This document shows, piece after piece, positions 12,251 to 23,207 of a stretch of 64,000 nt of DNA. The notes under the pieces are model-generated. The model ran no database searches, was not told the DNA's origin, and worked only from the letters and a program-made list of their open reading frames with translations. The DNA comes from Astrothelium macrocarpum (lineage: Eukaryota > Ascomycota > Dothideomycetes > Trypetheliales > Trypetheliaceae). Location: assembly GCA_021030915.1 (NCBI GenBank), contig JAGEMR010000043.1:1-64000 (forward strand), read 5' to 3'. Numbering within the stretch: position 1 is the first letter of the stretch; every line of letters begins with the position of its first letter. A program made the translations under genes and the position numbers.

Positions 12251-13345
12251 ATGCCCAACCAGACTGACCTCGGAGATCTTGCGCGTTTACCACGTGAAGT
12301 TCGATTGCGAATACTAGATTTCTGCCTCGAAGATGAATTTTGTTTTCGTACAACACAGCCCCAATCACTTTACGAATCTGGAAATTACGATACATGGGAA
12401 CCATGCGGTATGTTTCAAGCAAGCCGAGCTCTAGCCTCTGAAGCTGCTGCTGTTCTGCCAAAGAAAGATGTGCTGCGAATTGCTGTAGATACCCATGGAT
12501 GGATGACCAATTACTCACCTAGCACCTGTTTATGCAATTTTGCAGAACCAGACTCTGCAAAATTCACCAAGGTGGAACTTACAGTAAAGGCGGCCCCCTG
12601 GGACGACGAAGGTCAGTTTTGGGTTTTGAGGCGCAATATTATTGAAGTAGTCAAACTGCTACGACGCTCCGAAACCGCTTTTCCGATTCGGATAATCCTC
12701 AAAGATCATGGACAACGCGAAATATCGCACTCGTGCTCAGGTAACCAGGCGTTAAGAAGGGTCCTGTGTATGAGCTCTCACAGGGAAATCATCATCTTAA
12801 CAACATTGTGGCCTCTTGTATCATGCTATGGTATGCAATTGTCGATTGCCAGTTGTGACGACAGCGGACAGGATATGGGCCCTCATGTCAGTTGCCGATA
12901 TTGCAAAAGACAGCGATTTATATACCGAGGTTTGCAAAGTGGTGGTCAATCCATCTTCATTCGAAGACTCCTTTATTATCAAGTTTGCGACTTTATCGAC
13001 TTCGATATCCAACTTGACAAAATGGAAGGACCGAGTGCTATACAACTGCGACGAGATCGTCGAACTCACTGGGACCAATACGTGAAGAGGATCTTTGCAA
13101 TGCTCGGGTATGAGGATGCGGTTGACAATTACGAGGAGCCGGGACTTCGTTTCCTATGGCTAAAGTCTCGCCCTGAAAAAATGAAGTGCTCTGAGGATTG
13201 CCGAGTAAGCCCAGACGGGAAAACCCACTGTGGAGGCAAAGATTGCTCGGCGAAATGGAAGAGTCTGAGTGCTCCAGGAGCCGATGAGTGCGCGCGTCTA
13301 TTCCGTGCCAGGCTTTCCCACAATCATATCTCGCCGGTCTCCTAA
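12251..13345 (+). CDS. F-box-like hypothetical protein
   Basis: A single open frame of 364 codons from the ATG at 12251; the frame is open 9 nt further upstream but only from a TTG. The N-terminus has LARLPREVRLRILDFCL (about residues 8-24), the LPxEVRxxI pattern common to fungal F-box or F-box-like proteins that tether substrates to SCF ubiquitin ligases. The remainder is unrecognised, with a Cys-rich stretch near the C-terminus (KCSEDCRVSPDGKTHCGG). A second frame is also open at 12816-13085, so a spliced alternative that changes frame in the middle cannot be excluded. Function is unknown. Confidence 0.6.
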   Translation: MPNQTDLGDLARLPREVRLRILDFCLEDEFCFRTTQPQSLYESGNYDTWEPCGMFQASRALASEAAAVLPKKDVLRIAVDTHGWMTNYSPSTCLCNFAEPDSAKFTKVELTVKAAPWDDEGQFWVLRRNIIEVVKLLRRSETAFPIRIILKDHGQREISHSCSGNQALRRVLCMSSHREIIILTTLWPLVSCYGMQLSIASCDDSGQDMGPHVSCRYCKRQRFIYRGLQSGGQSIFIRRLLYYQVCDFIDFDIQLDKMEGPSAIQLRRDRRTHWDQYVKRIFAMLGYEDAVDNYEEPGLRFLWLKSRPEKMKCSEDCRVSPDGKTHCGGKDCSAKWKSLSAPGADECARLFRARLSHNHISPVS

Positions 13346-14193
13346 CGAGCAATATCCGACGCCCATCCACACTGCAAGAGAAATCACGGAAATGCAACTT
13401 CCAACACAAACGGAAGGAATTTCGGAGCGGGCGTTGGATCCACTTTTGCACGGCGACGAATCCTCATTCATGTAGGAATATTCACATGTCAAAGATTAGA
13501 AAAGTGAGGCTGGGGTTCTTTGAAGGAGAGATACCGCTCTTTGCCCGCGAATAATGGACTGACAACAGAGGATGGGCCCAGTATCAAGAAGGGCTAGATC
13601 ACGGAAGGTGGAATGGAAAGGTGGCTTCTTCGTACAGATTGGGCACGGTTGCCTGTTTGCCTTGGGGTAATTTCGCCTTTTTAGGTATGTAAGTGCTGAC
13701 TTTGAGATTGAAATAAATTAAGTGGGGAAATTTACAAAGAAAGGAAGGGCAAAATTTGAAGATGAAAAATCCGTGACACAACGTCTCGTTTATCTTGTGA
13801 CTTAGAAAGGTAATGATGTGAGATCACGTGGGGGCTCAACTTGTGGCTCGAGCCTTCCCAATTATACCCATGTAAGTAGCCGTGTACTTGGCCGAACCTG
13901 GGGAATTTCCGGACAATCTCAAATGAACAAGCATGAATATAGTCATGGATCACCAAGAGCCATCTGGAAGCCTTGCCACAGTCAAATAACCACATCAATC
14001 ATTTTGATGAAGCTGTCTGCTCGTACTACTAGTCACCGCCTGGTACTCGAGATTCTCCATTCTACAAGTTCCCTGGACAAAAGTATTCCAGGCACTTTTG
14101 AAGAACAAGAAGAAACGCTTTCTGCGTCTACTTCCTCACGAGCATGCCATCTACCTCCCTTCCCTCTTCCCTTCACTCCATCCACTCAATATC
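13346..14193. other. Intergenic region downstream of NOT3
   Basis: About 850 bases between two converging genes. Several short frames (60-137 codons) lack start context and family resemblance. No repeats, tRNAs or TIRs were seen. Confidence 0.4.
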
Positions 14194-16474
14194 TCACAAA
14201 TCGTCCTCGAGGAATTTGTAAGCGAACTTGAAATCCGCTTTCCGCCGGTTCATCCTACATAACGCACGCAGATGTCAGTCGAGATAAAAAGCAATGTAAG
14301 AAAGACCCTGTGGAATCACAATTACACTATTGCCCACAATTCCATAGTACCAACCTTCTCATCCCAGAACCAAAAAAGAAAAGAAATTTCTCACTCACCA
14401 AGTACTCTCATAATCAAAAAACCGATACGTCCCCTGCTCGTACTCCTCGGTGATCTGCTTGGGCTCCTCATGCCGCTGAAACCACGTCTGATACATCTTG
14501 TGGAAGCGCCAGCTCGCGCCCTTGAGCGCCTTGGCGGCCAGGTACTGCTCGTACGTGCCCTGGCGGTAGTAGAAGATGTAGAACAGCGTGTCCGTGTCGA
14601 TGCGGTTGTACAGGCGCGCGTCGTTGAGCACGCTGAGCGGCTCCTGCGGGTAGTGCAGCGGCGTGTGGATGTACGGGTGCGACGGCCGGTAGTGGCAGGG
14701 CGGGTCGGCGTCGGCGACGTCCGGCTTGGTTTGGTAGGAGAGTTGGAGGGGCCCTTCGTCGAGGGGTTGAGTGGGGTCGAGGGTGGAGGTGGCGGAGCGG
14801 GTGTGTTCGAGGGCGGTGACGAGGTCTTGGAGCGCAGAGGGGAGGTGGTAGATGGATTCCTCTTCTTCTTGTTCTTCTTCGTGTTCTTCATCTTCTAGTT
14901 CGTCGGATTCGGATGGTTGCGGCCGAGGGGCTTCGCCGTTGACTGGACGTTTGGTGGAATCGTCTGATTGATGTGGGACGGATGCCGTGGAGGGTTTCCT
15001 GCTCTCCGGTGCACGTGGGCCACTTTCTAATGAATGTATCTTGGTAATAATGTCGCCCTTCTCCGGAGGTGGAGGTGTTGGAGGACCGCTGCTAATTACG
15101 GCGCTGGCGGCTGCCACACTGGCATGACTGGGCGCTGGGGATCTGGCGGGAGGCTGCATAGAAGAATCTACAGCTACGGGCACTGCTGGACGTTGTGCAG
15201 GCGTTTGAGAAGTTGATACGGGTTGTGAATGTACGGCTGACGGAGATGTGGCAGAGCTTAGTTTCCGTAAAGGTTGATGAGGTTGAGCAGATGGTGGTGG
15301 CGGAAGCGGCGCAATGCCAATGCCATTCTTATCGCTTGCAGCCGCGGCAGCTGCAGCCGAGGCGTACTTTAGTCCTTCTCCAGGCGCTCTCGTAGGTATT
15401 GGCGCAGGCTTCATGTGGTCTTTTGGCGCGCCATTCGTGGTAGTTGGAGCAGCGGGATGGAGTGTTGCAAGCTGAGGTAAAGGCGACTTGAGCTGTGTAG
15501 ATGGTCTCCGAGCGGTAGTTCCTGTAGATTCCGACGTCGAGGGTTGTTTTGGTTTTTTAGAATCCGGAAGCTTGCTTTCTGCTTCTTTGTCGTCCTCATG
15601 CACCGACTGAGCATCTTGCGAAGACACCCTGTCGACATCACCGCCTACACCGTATGCGTCTTCCTCTTCATCGAGATTGAAATCGTCATAGATTCCGTCA
15701 TCTTCCATGAAATCGACTTCTTGATTATTATCAACATAATAGCTAATAGACTCTTGAGCTTCTTTGACTTGTTCAACTTCGACATTACCATTTTCAAGCG
15801 ATCGCAGGAGGAGCTCCAGCTTGCCAATATGCCATTTATGCCGTTCTGTTGTTCGTTCTAGCTCCGATATTCGATCTGCCTTGGCACTGTCCTTTTTGTT
15901 CTTTTTGACCGTGGAATGCATTGTTTCCAACTCGGCCTCGTGGCTTTCCAGCTGCCGTTCCAATTCTTCCACCATGTTCCTCAGATATTCACATAGATCA
16001 AGTTTCTCTTGCTCCTTGGGGTCAAGTTTAGCCGCGGCAGCCAATCCTTCCTTTGAGAAAGCCTTGGTCTTCATTTCCTTCTCTACAGCTTTGAATTTTT
16101 CCATTTGCTGCACGGTTGAGCTTGATTAGCACGAAGTAATTAGTCAAGTGCATTAGAGATGAAATACCGTCTCTATCAGCTTCCGCTGATCGATTAGGGG
16201 TTTCTTGTCTTTGATGTCGCCTTGTGCTGCCCATGATTTGATTTGGTCTCGTGATCTTTGAAGTTTCTTAATCTCTTTCTTCAAGGAGTCTTCCAATTTC
16301 TCTTTCTGCGACGCGTTTGTCGATTGTTGTAGCTTGTCATATATACCCTCAAAGGTGGAAACCCCTTCTGCCACTCGTTTGAAGACTTTGTCCTTTGCGG
16401 ATATTAGCTTGAGCAAGGCTGCAGTTCAGTGCAGAGTAGCATACAATCTCCTGTTGAAGCTTTCGTTGCGACAT
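14194..16474 (-). CDS. NOT3: CCR4-NOT complex subunit 3 (NOT3/NOT5)
   Basis: Predicted 674-aa core subunit of the CCR4-NOT deadenylase and transcription-regulatory complex. Minus-strand exons are 16445-16474, 16168-16392, 14399-16107 and 14194-14254; introns are 52, 60 and 144 bp and the joined length is exactly 675 codons. The N-terminal Not1-type coiled-coil domain is clear: KVFKRVAEGVSTFEGIYDKL, then KEKLEDSLKKEIKKLQRSRD, then KPLIDQRKLIETQMEKFK across the second junction. A Pro/Ser/Gln-rich acidic linker with an EDEEHEEEQEEEE stretch fills the middle. The C-terminal NOT2/3/5 box has LFYIFYYRQGTYEQYLAAKA, the TWFQRHEEPK motif and EQGTYRFFDYESTW, completed in the 61-nt last exon (NRRKADFKFAYKFLEDD). 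The promoter is probably shared with the divergent DTD gene. Confidence 0.95.
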
Positions 16475-16952
16475 GATGGCGTTTGTGTTGGTGATTCGGC
16501 GTGCAAGCGCGGAAGGGATGCTCGCCAAGCGGATGTTATGATAGACGGGATCGAGGGAATTTGCGTCGGAGCTGTTGTGGTGTCGTGTGAGTGATTTATC
16601 TCAGAACGTGTCCGACGCAACCGCGACTTGCAGGTGAAGCCTTACAGGGTCCAGCGCGGCTATGCTTATCGTCTGTCGCCATGTTCGATAACAGATAACC
16701 GCCGTTGCCGCGCGGCAACCCCCAGATACTTGATGACGCACCGGTGGGAGTTGGGTATCCTGTCCTCAATACTCTCCTCCTCTTCTCATCACCGCCTGTT
16801 CTAAGGTCATTGTGGCTTGCATGCAAGTTTGTTGCTCTGATTGAAAAAGGCGCAGAATGGAGAATCGTCTGGAGGCTTAGCTATACTATGCCAAGCGCCT
16901 GTCATCAATCGACTCATCGTTGCGCAGAGCCGAGTACATTTCTTCCGCTACC
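16475..16952. promoter_or_regulatory. Divergent promoter region between NOT3 and D-aminoacyl-tRNA deacylase
   Basis: About 480 bases separate the start codons of two divergently transcribed housekeeping genes, so both promoters should lie here. I see no convincing TATA box on either side. Calling it a promoter rests on gene layout only. Confidence 0.5.
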
Positions 16953-17684
16953 ATGAAAGGTTTCAAACGTTTCTCTCCAAAAACCTCGAGGCAACTGTCT
17001 GACCATATCACTAGCAATCTTGCAGCGTGTCAAGTCTGCCTCGGTCACTGTTGACGAACAGCTGGTTTCTTCAATAGGCAAAGGCCTGCTTGTCTTTGCG
17101 GCTGTGGCCAAGGATGATACGGAGAAGGAAGCGGACACCATGGCATCCAAGATACTCAAGACCAAACTATGGGATGATGATAATGGAGGTCGTTGGAAGC
17201 GGAACGTGCAAGAAATCAACGGCGAGATCCTCTGTGTCTCTCAATTCACACTCTATGCTACGACCAAAAAGGGCAATAAACCAGACTTTCACAAGTCTGC
17301 AAGTGGATCGCAGGCAAAGGTGTTATATGATCGCTTTTATTCCAAAGTAGAAGAGGGATATTCAAAGGACAAGGTCAAGAATGGCGTTTTCCAGGCGATG
17401 ATGGATGTGGGATTGGTAAACGATGGACCTGTAGGTGTCGACTACCGCTGTGAGGACAGCGCGGTAATTCTCATTTTCATCTTCGTCTCACAATGGTTCA
17501 AAGGCACTGACAGTCACGTGTCGTATTCTAGGTCACGATTGAAATCAACACGGATCCGCCCAAAAACTATGTAGATGTACCAGAACCGGAAGAGGGAGGT
17601 GTGAGCGGTACATATTCAGACTCCAAGGGTGCGTCTGGTCAGATTCACAAGACCTTTACAATACCGGCAGAATTGATGGAATAG
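16953..17684 (+). CDS. DTD1: D-aminoacyl-tRNA deacylase (DTD family)
   Basis: Predicted 191-aa enzyme that hydrolyses D-amino acids from mischarged tRNAs in the cytosol. Exons are 16953-16959 (7 nt), 17015-17430 and 17532-17684; the introns are 55 bp (GTTTCA...CACTAG) and 101 bp (GTAGGT...TTCTAG). The joined N-terminus reads MKAILQRVKSASVTV, as the family requires. The catalytic SQFTLYA motif is in exon 2. The second signature, the cross-subunit Gly-cisPro motif (NDGPVT), is cut by the second intron after GP. The C-terminus extends about 40 residues beyond the usual end (PPKNYVDVPEPEEGG... to AELME), longer than bacterial DTD. Without the last intron the frame runs into non-homologous sequence. 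Confidence 0.94.
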
Positions 17685-18004
17685 AAACGGTCAATTGTAC
17701 AAATTCCTGTAAATTATTGAATCCTCACTATAGAAAAAGGACCAATGAACATATTTCTTATACATCGCGCCTATTGGCGGAGTTTGGCCCGTGGTTGCAT
17801 AGTAGTGGGGCAGCCGGGGTGTTTGTCCACAAGGCTGCGGTCAGGCCATGGAATCTTCAAGAATAATTTGGGTGAACTTTGCTCTCGTGCCTTACCAGAA
17901 CAGCTACCTCATACTCAATTCCAAGAGCTCGACTCTTCTACTTTGCCTTTACCAGGTCATTTTGATATTCATCACGGCTTCGTTTCTTTCAATAATACCC
18001 GAGA
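17685..18004. other. Short intergenic region before the cyclophilin gene
   Basis: About 320 bases between two genes read in the same direction. It should hold the 3' end of the deacylase and the promoter of the cyclophilin. No distinct motif was recognised. Confidence 0.4.
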
Positions 18005-19316
18005 ATGGCGTCCCAAGGTGATTCTACCACGACTTGCGCTAAATATTTGAGCTGACCGATAGTTTGAACAGAGCGGCCTCGTGTCTTTTTCGATATCTCG
18101 GTTGGCGGCAAGCCTCTAGGAAGGATCAACTTTGAGCTTGTACGTACACTCCCGATCCATTAATCAGCATATTTTATGTTTGCAAAATTGTGGATCGCTG
18201 CCGTCCAATGAGAATCGACTGACAGCTGATATAGTACAATGACGGTGAGCATCAGTAAGAATTGCTCATAAGACATTTCATTGACAAAGATTAGTCGTGC
18301 CCAAAACTACAGAGAATTTTCGCGCTCTTTGCACAGGCGAAAAGGGCACGGGTAAATTGGGCAAGCCGCTGTCCTTCAAAGGTTCTCTATTCCACCGCGT
18401 GATCAAATCATTTATGATCCAGGGAGGGGACTTCACCGCGGGAAACGGAACTGGCGGAGAATCCATCTATGGAGAGAAGTTTGAAGACGAGAATTTTGAA
18501 TTGAAGCACGAAAAGCCTTTTCTTCTTTCTATGGCCAACGCAGGGCCGGGAACAAATGGATCCCAGTTCTTCATTACCACTGTAGAGACTCCTCATCTCA
18601 ACAGCAAGCACGTTGTGTTTGGCGAGGTGATTAACGGCAAAAGCATTGTGAGACAGATTGAGAACCTCCCCACAAAGAGTGACAAGCCCGACAAAGATGT
18701 GGTTATCGACGACTGTGGTGAGTTACATGGTGAAGCTTATGAGCGCGCCAAGGAGAAACAGCCAGACACTACCGGTGACCCGTACGAGGATTTCCCCGAC
18801 GATCAAGGAGACGACCTCTCAGCCACAACGATCGTCAAGATTGCCACTGAACTCAAGGATCTTGGTAATAAGGCCTTCAAAGGCGGCGATCTTGCTCTCG
18901 GTCTAGCAAAATACCAAAAAGGTCTTCGTTACTTGCAAGAGAATCCTGAACCGCAAGATTCTGACCCCAAGGATCTTGAGCAACAACTCAAATCGCTCAA
19001 ATTCACCCTCTACAACAACTCGGCACTGTTGCAGCTGAAACTGAAACAATACGACGATGCCGAGAAATCGGCGGCATATGCCTTGGCAGTCAGTGGGATT
19101 CCCGAACAAGATCGTGGCAAAGCCTTTTTCAGACGCGGACAAGCACTTGCAGCGAGGAAGAATGATGAAGAGGCCGAAGCAGCATTGAAGGAAGCGTCGG
19201 AGCGTGTTCCAAATGATGCTGCTATTAAGGCTGCCTTAGCAGAAGTCAAGAAAAAAGCGGCCGAACGGGTGAAAAAGGAGCAGAAAGCTTACAAGAAGTT
19301 TTTTGTTGACCAATGA
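18005..19316 (+). CDS. CPR6: CYP40-type peptidyl-prolyl cis-trans isomerase (CPR6-like) with TPR domain
   Basis: Predicted 370-aa cyclophilin co-chaperone that binds the Hsp90 C-terminus through TPRs and isomerises Xaa-Pro bonds. Four exons: 18005-18017 (13 nt), 18072-18139, 18235-18244 (10 nt) and 18295-19316, 371 codons in all. The joined start reads MASQERPRVFFDISVGGKPL followed by GRINFELYNDVVPKTTENF. The cyclophilin domain (about 7-170) keeps the active-site set: FHRVI, IQGGDFTAGNGTGG, LLSMANAGPGTNGSQFFI and HVVFGEV. The C-terminal half (about 215-360) has TPR helices (LKDLGNKAFKGGDLALGLAK, LYNNSALLQLKLKQYDDAE and KAFFRRGQALAARKNDEEAE). It ends in a charged Lys-rich tail. The first three exons are unusually small. 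Confidence 0.95.
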
Positions 19317-19869
19317 TGACAATCGACTTACTGCAGGGTGTGAAAACGTAGGTAAGCGGAAAGTAAATGCATTCCTTATTTCCAGGTACCGTGGTACATG
19401 TATCCGTAGCGTTGTAGCCACTAGCAGAGACATGGCCTCGCTTTTCAAGCCTACCTTCCAGATGCATATGCTTACACGCACCTATCAAGTTCACAACCAT
19501 TTGCTGAATATGAGTTTGGCTCCACCAAGGGGACCACCCCTCACCAACTCACCCACAAATGCGAGTGCTGTCAATCAATACTATGCAACTTGTAGATCAT
19601 GAGCTCCAAAATGCTGTCCTGATCCGTTGCAAAATCCAGACATCACACGACAGTACTGTCTTTGTGAACAGAGGTGGTCACGAACATGTATTTGCAATAC
19701 TTTGTTCAATGTTATCTAGACGCTATCTACCCCGCGCGACAATGGTGCAAATCCCGAAATCTTCCCCACGGTTTAATAGACCACGTGGGAATAATATTCT
19801 GAGTGGCAAAAGAGGCCATGAAGATTTTACTCGAACCAATCCGGGGCCCCGCGGGATGACTCGTGATGC
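19317..19869. other. Intergenic region between converging genes
   Basis: About 550 bases between the ends of the cyclophilin gene (plus) and the DUF7704 gene (minus). Short frames of about 100 codons at 19303 and 19559 have no supporting features. Nothing else recognised. Confidence 0.4.
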
Positions 19870-20355
19870 TCATTTCTTTTGTTTTCTGCCCTGAGATTTG
19901 ATTCCAATTCCCAGCAGAAATGAAATTCTCGTCAGGGCGCCAACGTAGACGAAACCCAGGTTTCCCCAATCTATGGCGTTCCAGCGCTGGGGTTCCCAGT
20001 ATATGCTCAGCCCCAAAGGCGCCACGCTGTACAGGTGTCCAAAGTCTGCAATGAGGAGGCCGAGCAGCAGTGTTCTCCAGACACGTATGTCGTACGAACT
20101 GCGCAGAACCAGTGCCTCGTTCAAAGCAAAGGCAAAGTAGAGATTGGCTAACTGTGACAGAACGATCTTGGTCCCTAGCGGCGGGAGCAAGCCGCCGGTG
20201 ATGGGTGGCGCTGATGCAGCATGAGTTAATGCAAGATAGGTGTTTGGTTGAAGGTGAGCATAATAGGCACCGACAACCGTCGAGACCGGCTCAAGATACA
20301 GAAAGAACGCCTGGTACCAGACCGGGTAGGGACAAGTAGAGCCAGCGGTAGGCAT
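19870..20355 (-). CDS. DUF7704-like multi-pass membrane protein
   Basis: Predicted 161-aa integral membrane protein of unknown function. The segments YQAFFLYLEPVSTVVGAYYA, LSQLANLYFAFALNEALVLR, VWRTLLLGLLIADFGHLYSV and WGNLGFVYVGALTRISFLLG match the conserved core I associate with the fungal DUF7704 family and give about four membrane spans. The frame is open upstream to 20607, but that stretch (Ser/Pro-rich, beginning at a GTG with the first ATG at 20589) does not resemble the family. The ATG at 20355 gives the usual short N-terminus. A longer N-terminal isoform is possible. Confidence 0.75.
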   Translation of the reverse strand: MPTAGSTCPYPVWYQAFFLYLEPVSTVVGAYYAHLQPNTYLALTHAASAPPITGGLLPPLGTKIVLSQLANLYFAFALNEALVLRSSYDIRVWRTLLLGLLIADFGHLYSVAPLGLSIYWEPQRWNAIDWGNLGFVYVGALTRISFLLGIGIKSQGRKQKK

Positions 20356-20945
20356 GATCCAGCAGCCAAGTGTGATCTGCCGCGCGATCCGGCCCAGTGG
20401 GCAGTGCAGGAGTGGTAATCCGGCGGGCGATTGCAGACCGCTGGCCGCTGGTGTGGAGAATGAGGATGACTTTGACGGGGATCCGAGAGGGTGGGCAGCT
20501 GAGGACGAGTTCTGGCAGGTGTGAGAGAAGGTCGAGGTGTTGCCTCCAAAATTAGGAGAGCCATGGTTTCGGGGCAACAAATCGGGCATAGATCGGGTCT
20601 TTCTCACCTCCAGCTCCAGCCCTTTTCTCGTCCCATCAACACACCGCCCGAACCCTCTCTGGGCCTCGCCATATATACATCCTCCAACCGTACCCTGATC
20701 CTTTCATCTCATCTTGATCTGCGCCTTTCCTTTGTGTGGCGAAAAACGCATTCATTCCTAAGCGGTGTCTTTTCTGCTGTCCACTCTCTTACCGCGTCGG
20801 CTGCTTGCTTGCTTTTGCACCGCGCGTGACAGACCCTTTCCAACCCTTCATTCTAGCAGTGCCTCAAACGTTCCTTTGATTCAATTCCACCCGTCGCAAT
20901 ATAAACGCACTCCTCGAACGGCCTGGCCATCTTCCGTTTGCCGCA
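20356..20945. promoter_or_regulatory. Divergent promoter region between the DUF7704 and F-box/WD40 genes
   Basis: About 590 bases between two divergent starts; if the longer DUF7704 start is used the gap shrinks to about 340. The stretch before 20946 is C/T-rich with repeated CTTTCC- and TTCCTTTG-like words, typical of fungal 5' UTRs. No specific factor site is claimed. Confidence 0.45.
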
Positions 20946-23207
20946 ATGACTTACCTCAGTCGCCGTGTCTCCCTCAACTTCCGACCTCGAACGGCTGCGC
21001 CTGCGTCAGAGTATGAGCAAAACGTGTCGCCCAACTCACTTGTCTCCGTGGATCACAAATGGAAATTTTCAGCCAGCAAAGCAAGTCTCGATCGACCGAC
21101 CCTCTACAGCGAAATCGAAGAAAGGGCTGTTTCAGACGACGTCATGCAGATTGAGGAGAGCGAACCCCAAAAACGGCCACGCAAAGCTTCATTACAGGAG
21201 GCAACAAATGGCTTCAAGACGGTGATGCGACGGGCATCAGTGTCTGCCAAAAGCGCGTGGCATGCGGGAACCGGCAAGCGAAAAAGCAGGGATCAAAGTG
21301 GCAAGGCCCTCAGCCCTTCGAGAAGCAAGAGTGACGCAGATGACAAATCCCTATTCAAGAAATCTTTACTCGGCAACGGTCCCAACGTCTTTGCTTCGGC
21401 GCAAGAAGGACGTCCCGGTCGATGGACGGACTCCAAGTGGAATCGATTGAAGATGGGACCGCCCTGCTCTGATGGTCTTTGCGGTAAACACGACTCATCC
21501 ATTAGAGTTCCTCAGGCACCAGATTTCCAGAATCCACTGAGTGTGCGACCTGTCAAATTTCCAGCCTCACCAGCCTCACCAATCTATGTACCTCAGGGCG
21601 GTGAGGCTGCACGAGCATCTGCAGCAGCTGCTACACAGCTTGAGGTGGCCCCTGAAACAACTTTTAATCACCAGCTCATCCGTCACGACACCAAGTCTAG
21701 CCAGTCACAATTCTCTATAATCCCCAAAGATGACGAAAGTGGTGTTTGTATTGACATGGATACCGAGGATGATGGCCCAAAAGAGATCATGCTTGACGCT
21801 GCTGATTCGCTATCCACTGTGCCAAGAAAGGATTTTGTCAAGGATCTACCCGCCGAACTCGGGGAGAACATTTTGTCATGTCTCGACGCACAATCATTAA
21901 CCAACATCGAGCGCGTCAACAAATGCTGGCAGCAAGCCGCAAGATCTCGTCACATCTGGCGCAACCTATTCTTGGCAGAGTACGGCGTCAATCCTCATCC
22001 AGTCCAAGAACCTCTCTTACCAGTTGGAGCTGCCGGCATTGGCCGACGAGAACCACAAAAGGATTGGCGATTGATGTACAAGGCGCGCAAAGAGATTGAG
22101 CGCAACTGGCGCAACGGCAATGGCTCTGCAATTTATCTATCAGGACATACCGACAGTGTTTACTGCGTCCAATTCGACGATCAGAAACTCATCACAGGCT
22201 CACGCGATCGCACCATTCGCGTCTGGGACCTCCACAACTACCAATGCCTCAAAGTCATTGGCGGCCCATCCTCCAAGCCCATCGAACCACACAAATACCA
22301 AAAGACGGTCGAGAAACACACAGTGTTCAAAGCGCCTTGCGTCAACGGCACCGCCTACGGCAACGCAATCTTCCACGCACCCCGCGACTTCCACTCCGCC
22401 TCCGTCCTGTGCCTCCAGTACGATGCGGAGATTATGGTGACGGGCTCCTCCGACAACACATGCATCGTATGGGACGTCAAGACCTTCCAGCCCATTCGCC
22501 GCCTGTTCCGCCATTCCGCCGGCGTGCTGGACATTTGCTTCGACGACAAACACATCATCTCGTGCTCCAAGGACGCCAGCATCATCGTGTGGGACCGCGC
22601 CACAGGCAACGTCGTGCGCACGCTGCTCGGCCACCGCGGGCCCGTCAACGCGGTCCAGCTACGTGGGAACCTGCTCGTATCGGCGTCCGGGGATGGCGTG
22701 GCACGGCTGTGGAATATCGACTCCGGGAGCTGCATCCGCGAGTTTGCGTCGCGCGATCGCGGGCTGGCGGCCGTGGAGTTCAGCGACGATGCGCGCTTCG
22801 TGCTGGCGGGCGGCAACGACCAGGTCATTTACAAGTTCGACGCGCGCACGGGCGACCTGGTCAGCACGTACAAGGGCCACGAGGCGCTGGTGCGGAGCCT
22901 GTTTCTCGACACGCGCAACAACCGCATCGTCAGCGGCAGCTACGATCTCAGTCTCCGTGTGTACGACTACGAGAAGGGCAGCGAGGTGGCGACGTTTCCG
23001 CAGTGGACGACGAGCTGGATGTTGAGCGCCAAGAGCGACTATCGGCGGATCGTGAGCACGAGTCAAGATGGGAGGATCCTCATTGTGGATTTCGGATATA
23101 ATGTCGAAGGGGCTGGCTTGCTGGAAGATTCATCGTGGGCGGAGGGGTTCGATGAGGCAAAAGTCGCGCGGAAGGCATTCCCGCCGAGAAAGTGGTATCA
23201 GTGGTGA
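20946..23207 (+). CDS. F-box / WD40-repeat protein, probable SCF substrate receptor
   Basis: Single-exon 753-aa protein. An N-terminal low-complexity basic region (about 1-290, including SVSAKSAWHAGTGKRKSRDQ) precedes an F-box at about 297-345 (LPAELGENILSCLDAQSLTN, then a WRNLF ending), which would bind Skp1. After KDWRLMYKARKEIERNW come about seven WD40 blades from roughly 390 to 735; clear units include GHTDSVYCVQF then GSRDRTIRVWDL, GSSDNTCIVWDV, CSKDASIIVWDR, GHRGPVNAVQL, and GHEALVRSLFL then SGSYDLSLRVYDY. This architecture is that of Cdc4/Met30-type receptors, which present phosphorylated substrates for ubiquitylation. I cannot tell which subfamily it belongs to, so no symbol is given. 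The GC-rich 3' half creates long shadow frames on both strands. Confidence 0.9.
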   Translation: MTYLSRRVSLNFRPRTAAPASEYEQNVSPNSLVSVDHKWKFSASKASLDRPTLYSEIEERAVSDDVMQIEESEPQKRPRKASLQEATNGFKTVMRRASVSAKSAWHAGTGKRKSRDQSGKALSPSRSKSDADDKSLFKKSLLGNGPNVFASAQEGRPGRWTDSKWNRLKMGPPCSDGLCGKHDSSIRVPQAPDFQNPLSVRPVKFPASPASPIYVPQGGEAARASAAAATQLEVAPETTFNHQLIRHDTKSSQSQFSIIPKDDESGVCIDMDTEDDGPKEIMLDAADSLSTVPRKDFVKDLPAELGENILSCLDAQSLTNIERVNKCWQQAARSRHIWRNLFLAEYGVNPHPVQEPLLPVGAAGIGRREPQKDWRLMYKARKEIERNWRNGNGSAIYLSGHTDSVYCVQFDDQKLITGSRDRTIRVWDLHNYQCLKVIGGPSSKPIEPHKYQKTVEKHTVFKAPCVNGTAYGNAIFHAPRDFHSASVLCLQYDAEIMVTGSSDNTCIVWDVKTFQPIRRLFRHSAGVLDICFDDKHIISCSKDASIIVWDRATGNVVRTLLGHRGPVNAVQLRGNLLVSASGDGVARLWNIDSGSCIREFASRDRGLAAVEFSDDARFVLAGGNDQVIYKFDARTGDLVSTYKGHEALVRSLFLDTRNNRIVSGSYDLSLRVYDYEKGSEVATFPQWTTSWMLSAKSDYRRIVSTSQDGRILIVDFGYNVEGAGLLEDSSWAEGFDEAKVARKAFPPRKWYQW

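Noticed and set aside
12816..13085. Alternative frame within the F-box-like gene
   Set aside because: Reads plausibly, but no splice sites join it to both flanking exons in frame, while the main frame is uninterrupted.
22200..23101. Long frames on both strands within the F-box/WD40 gene
   Set aside because: Shadows caused by the GC-rich WD40 region; Arg-rich and without domains.
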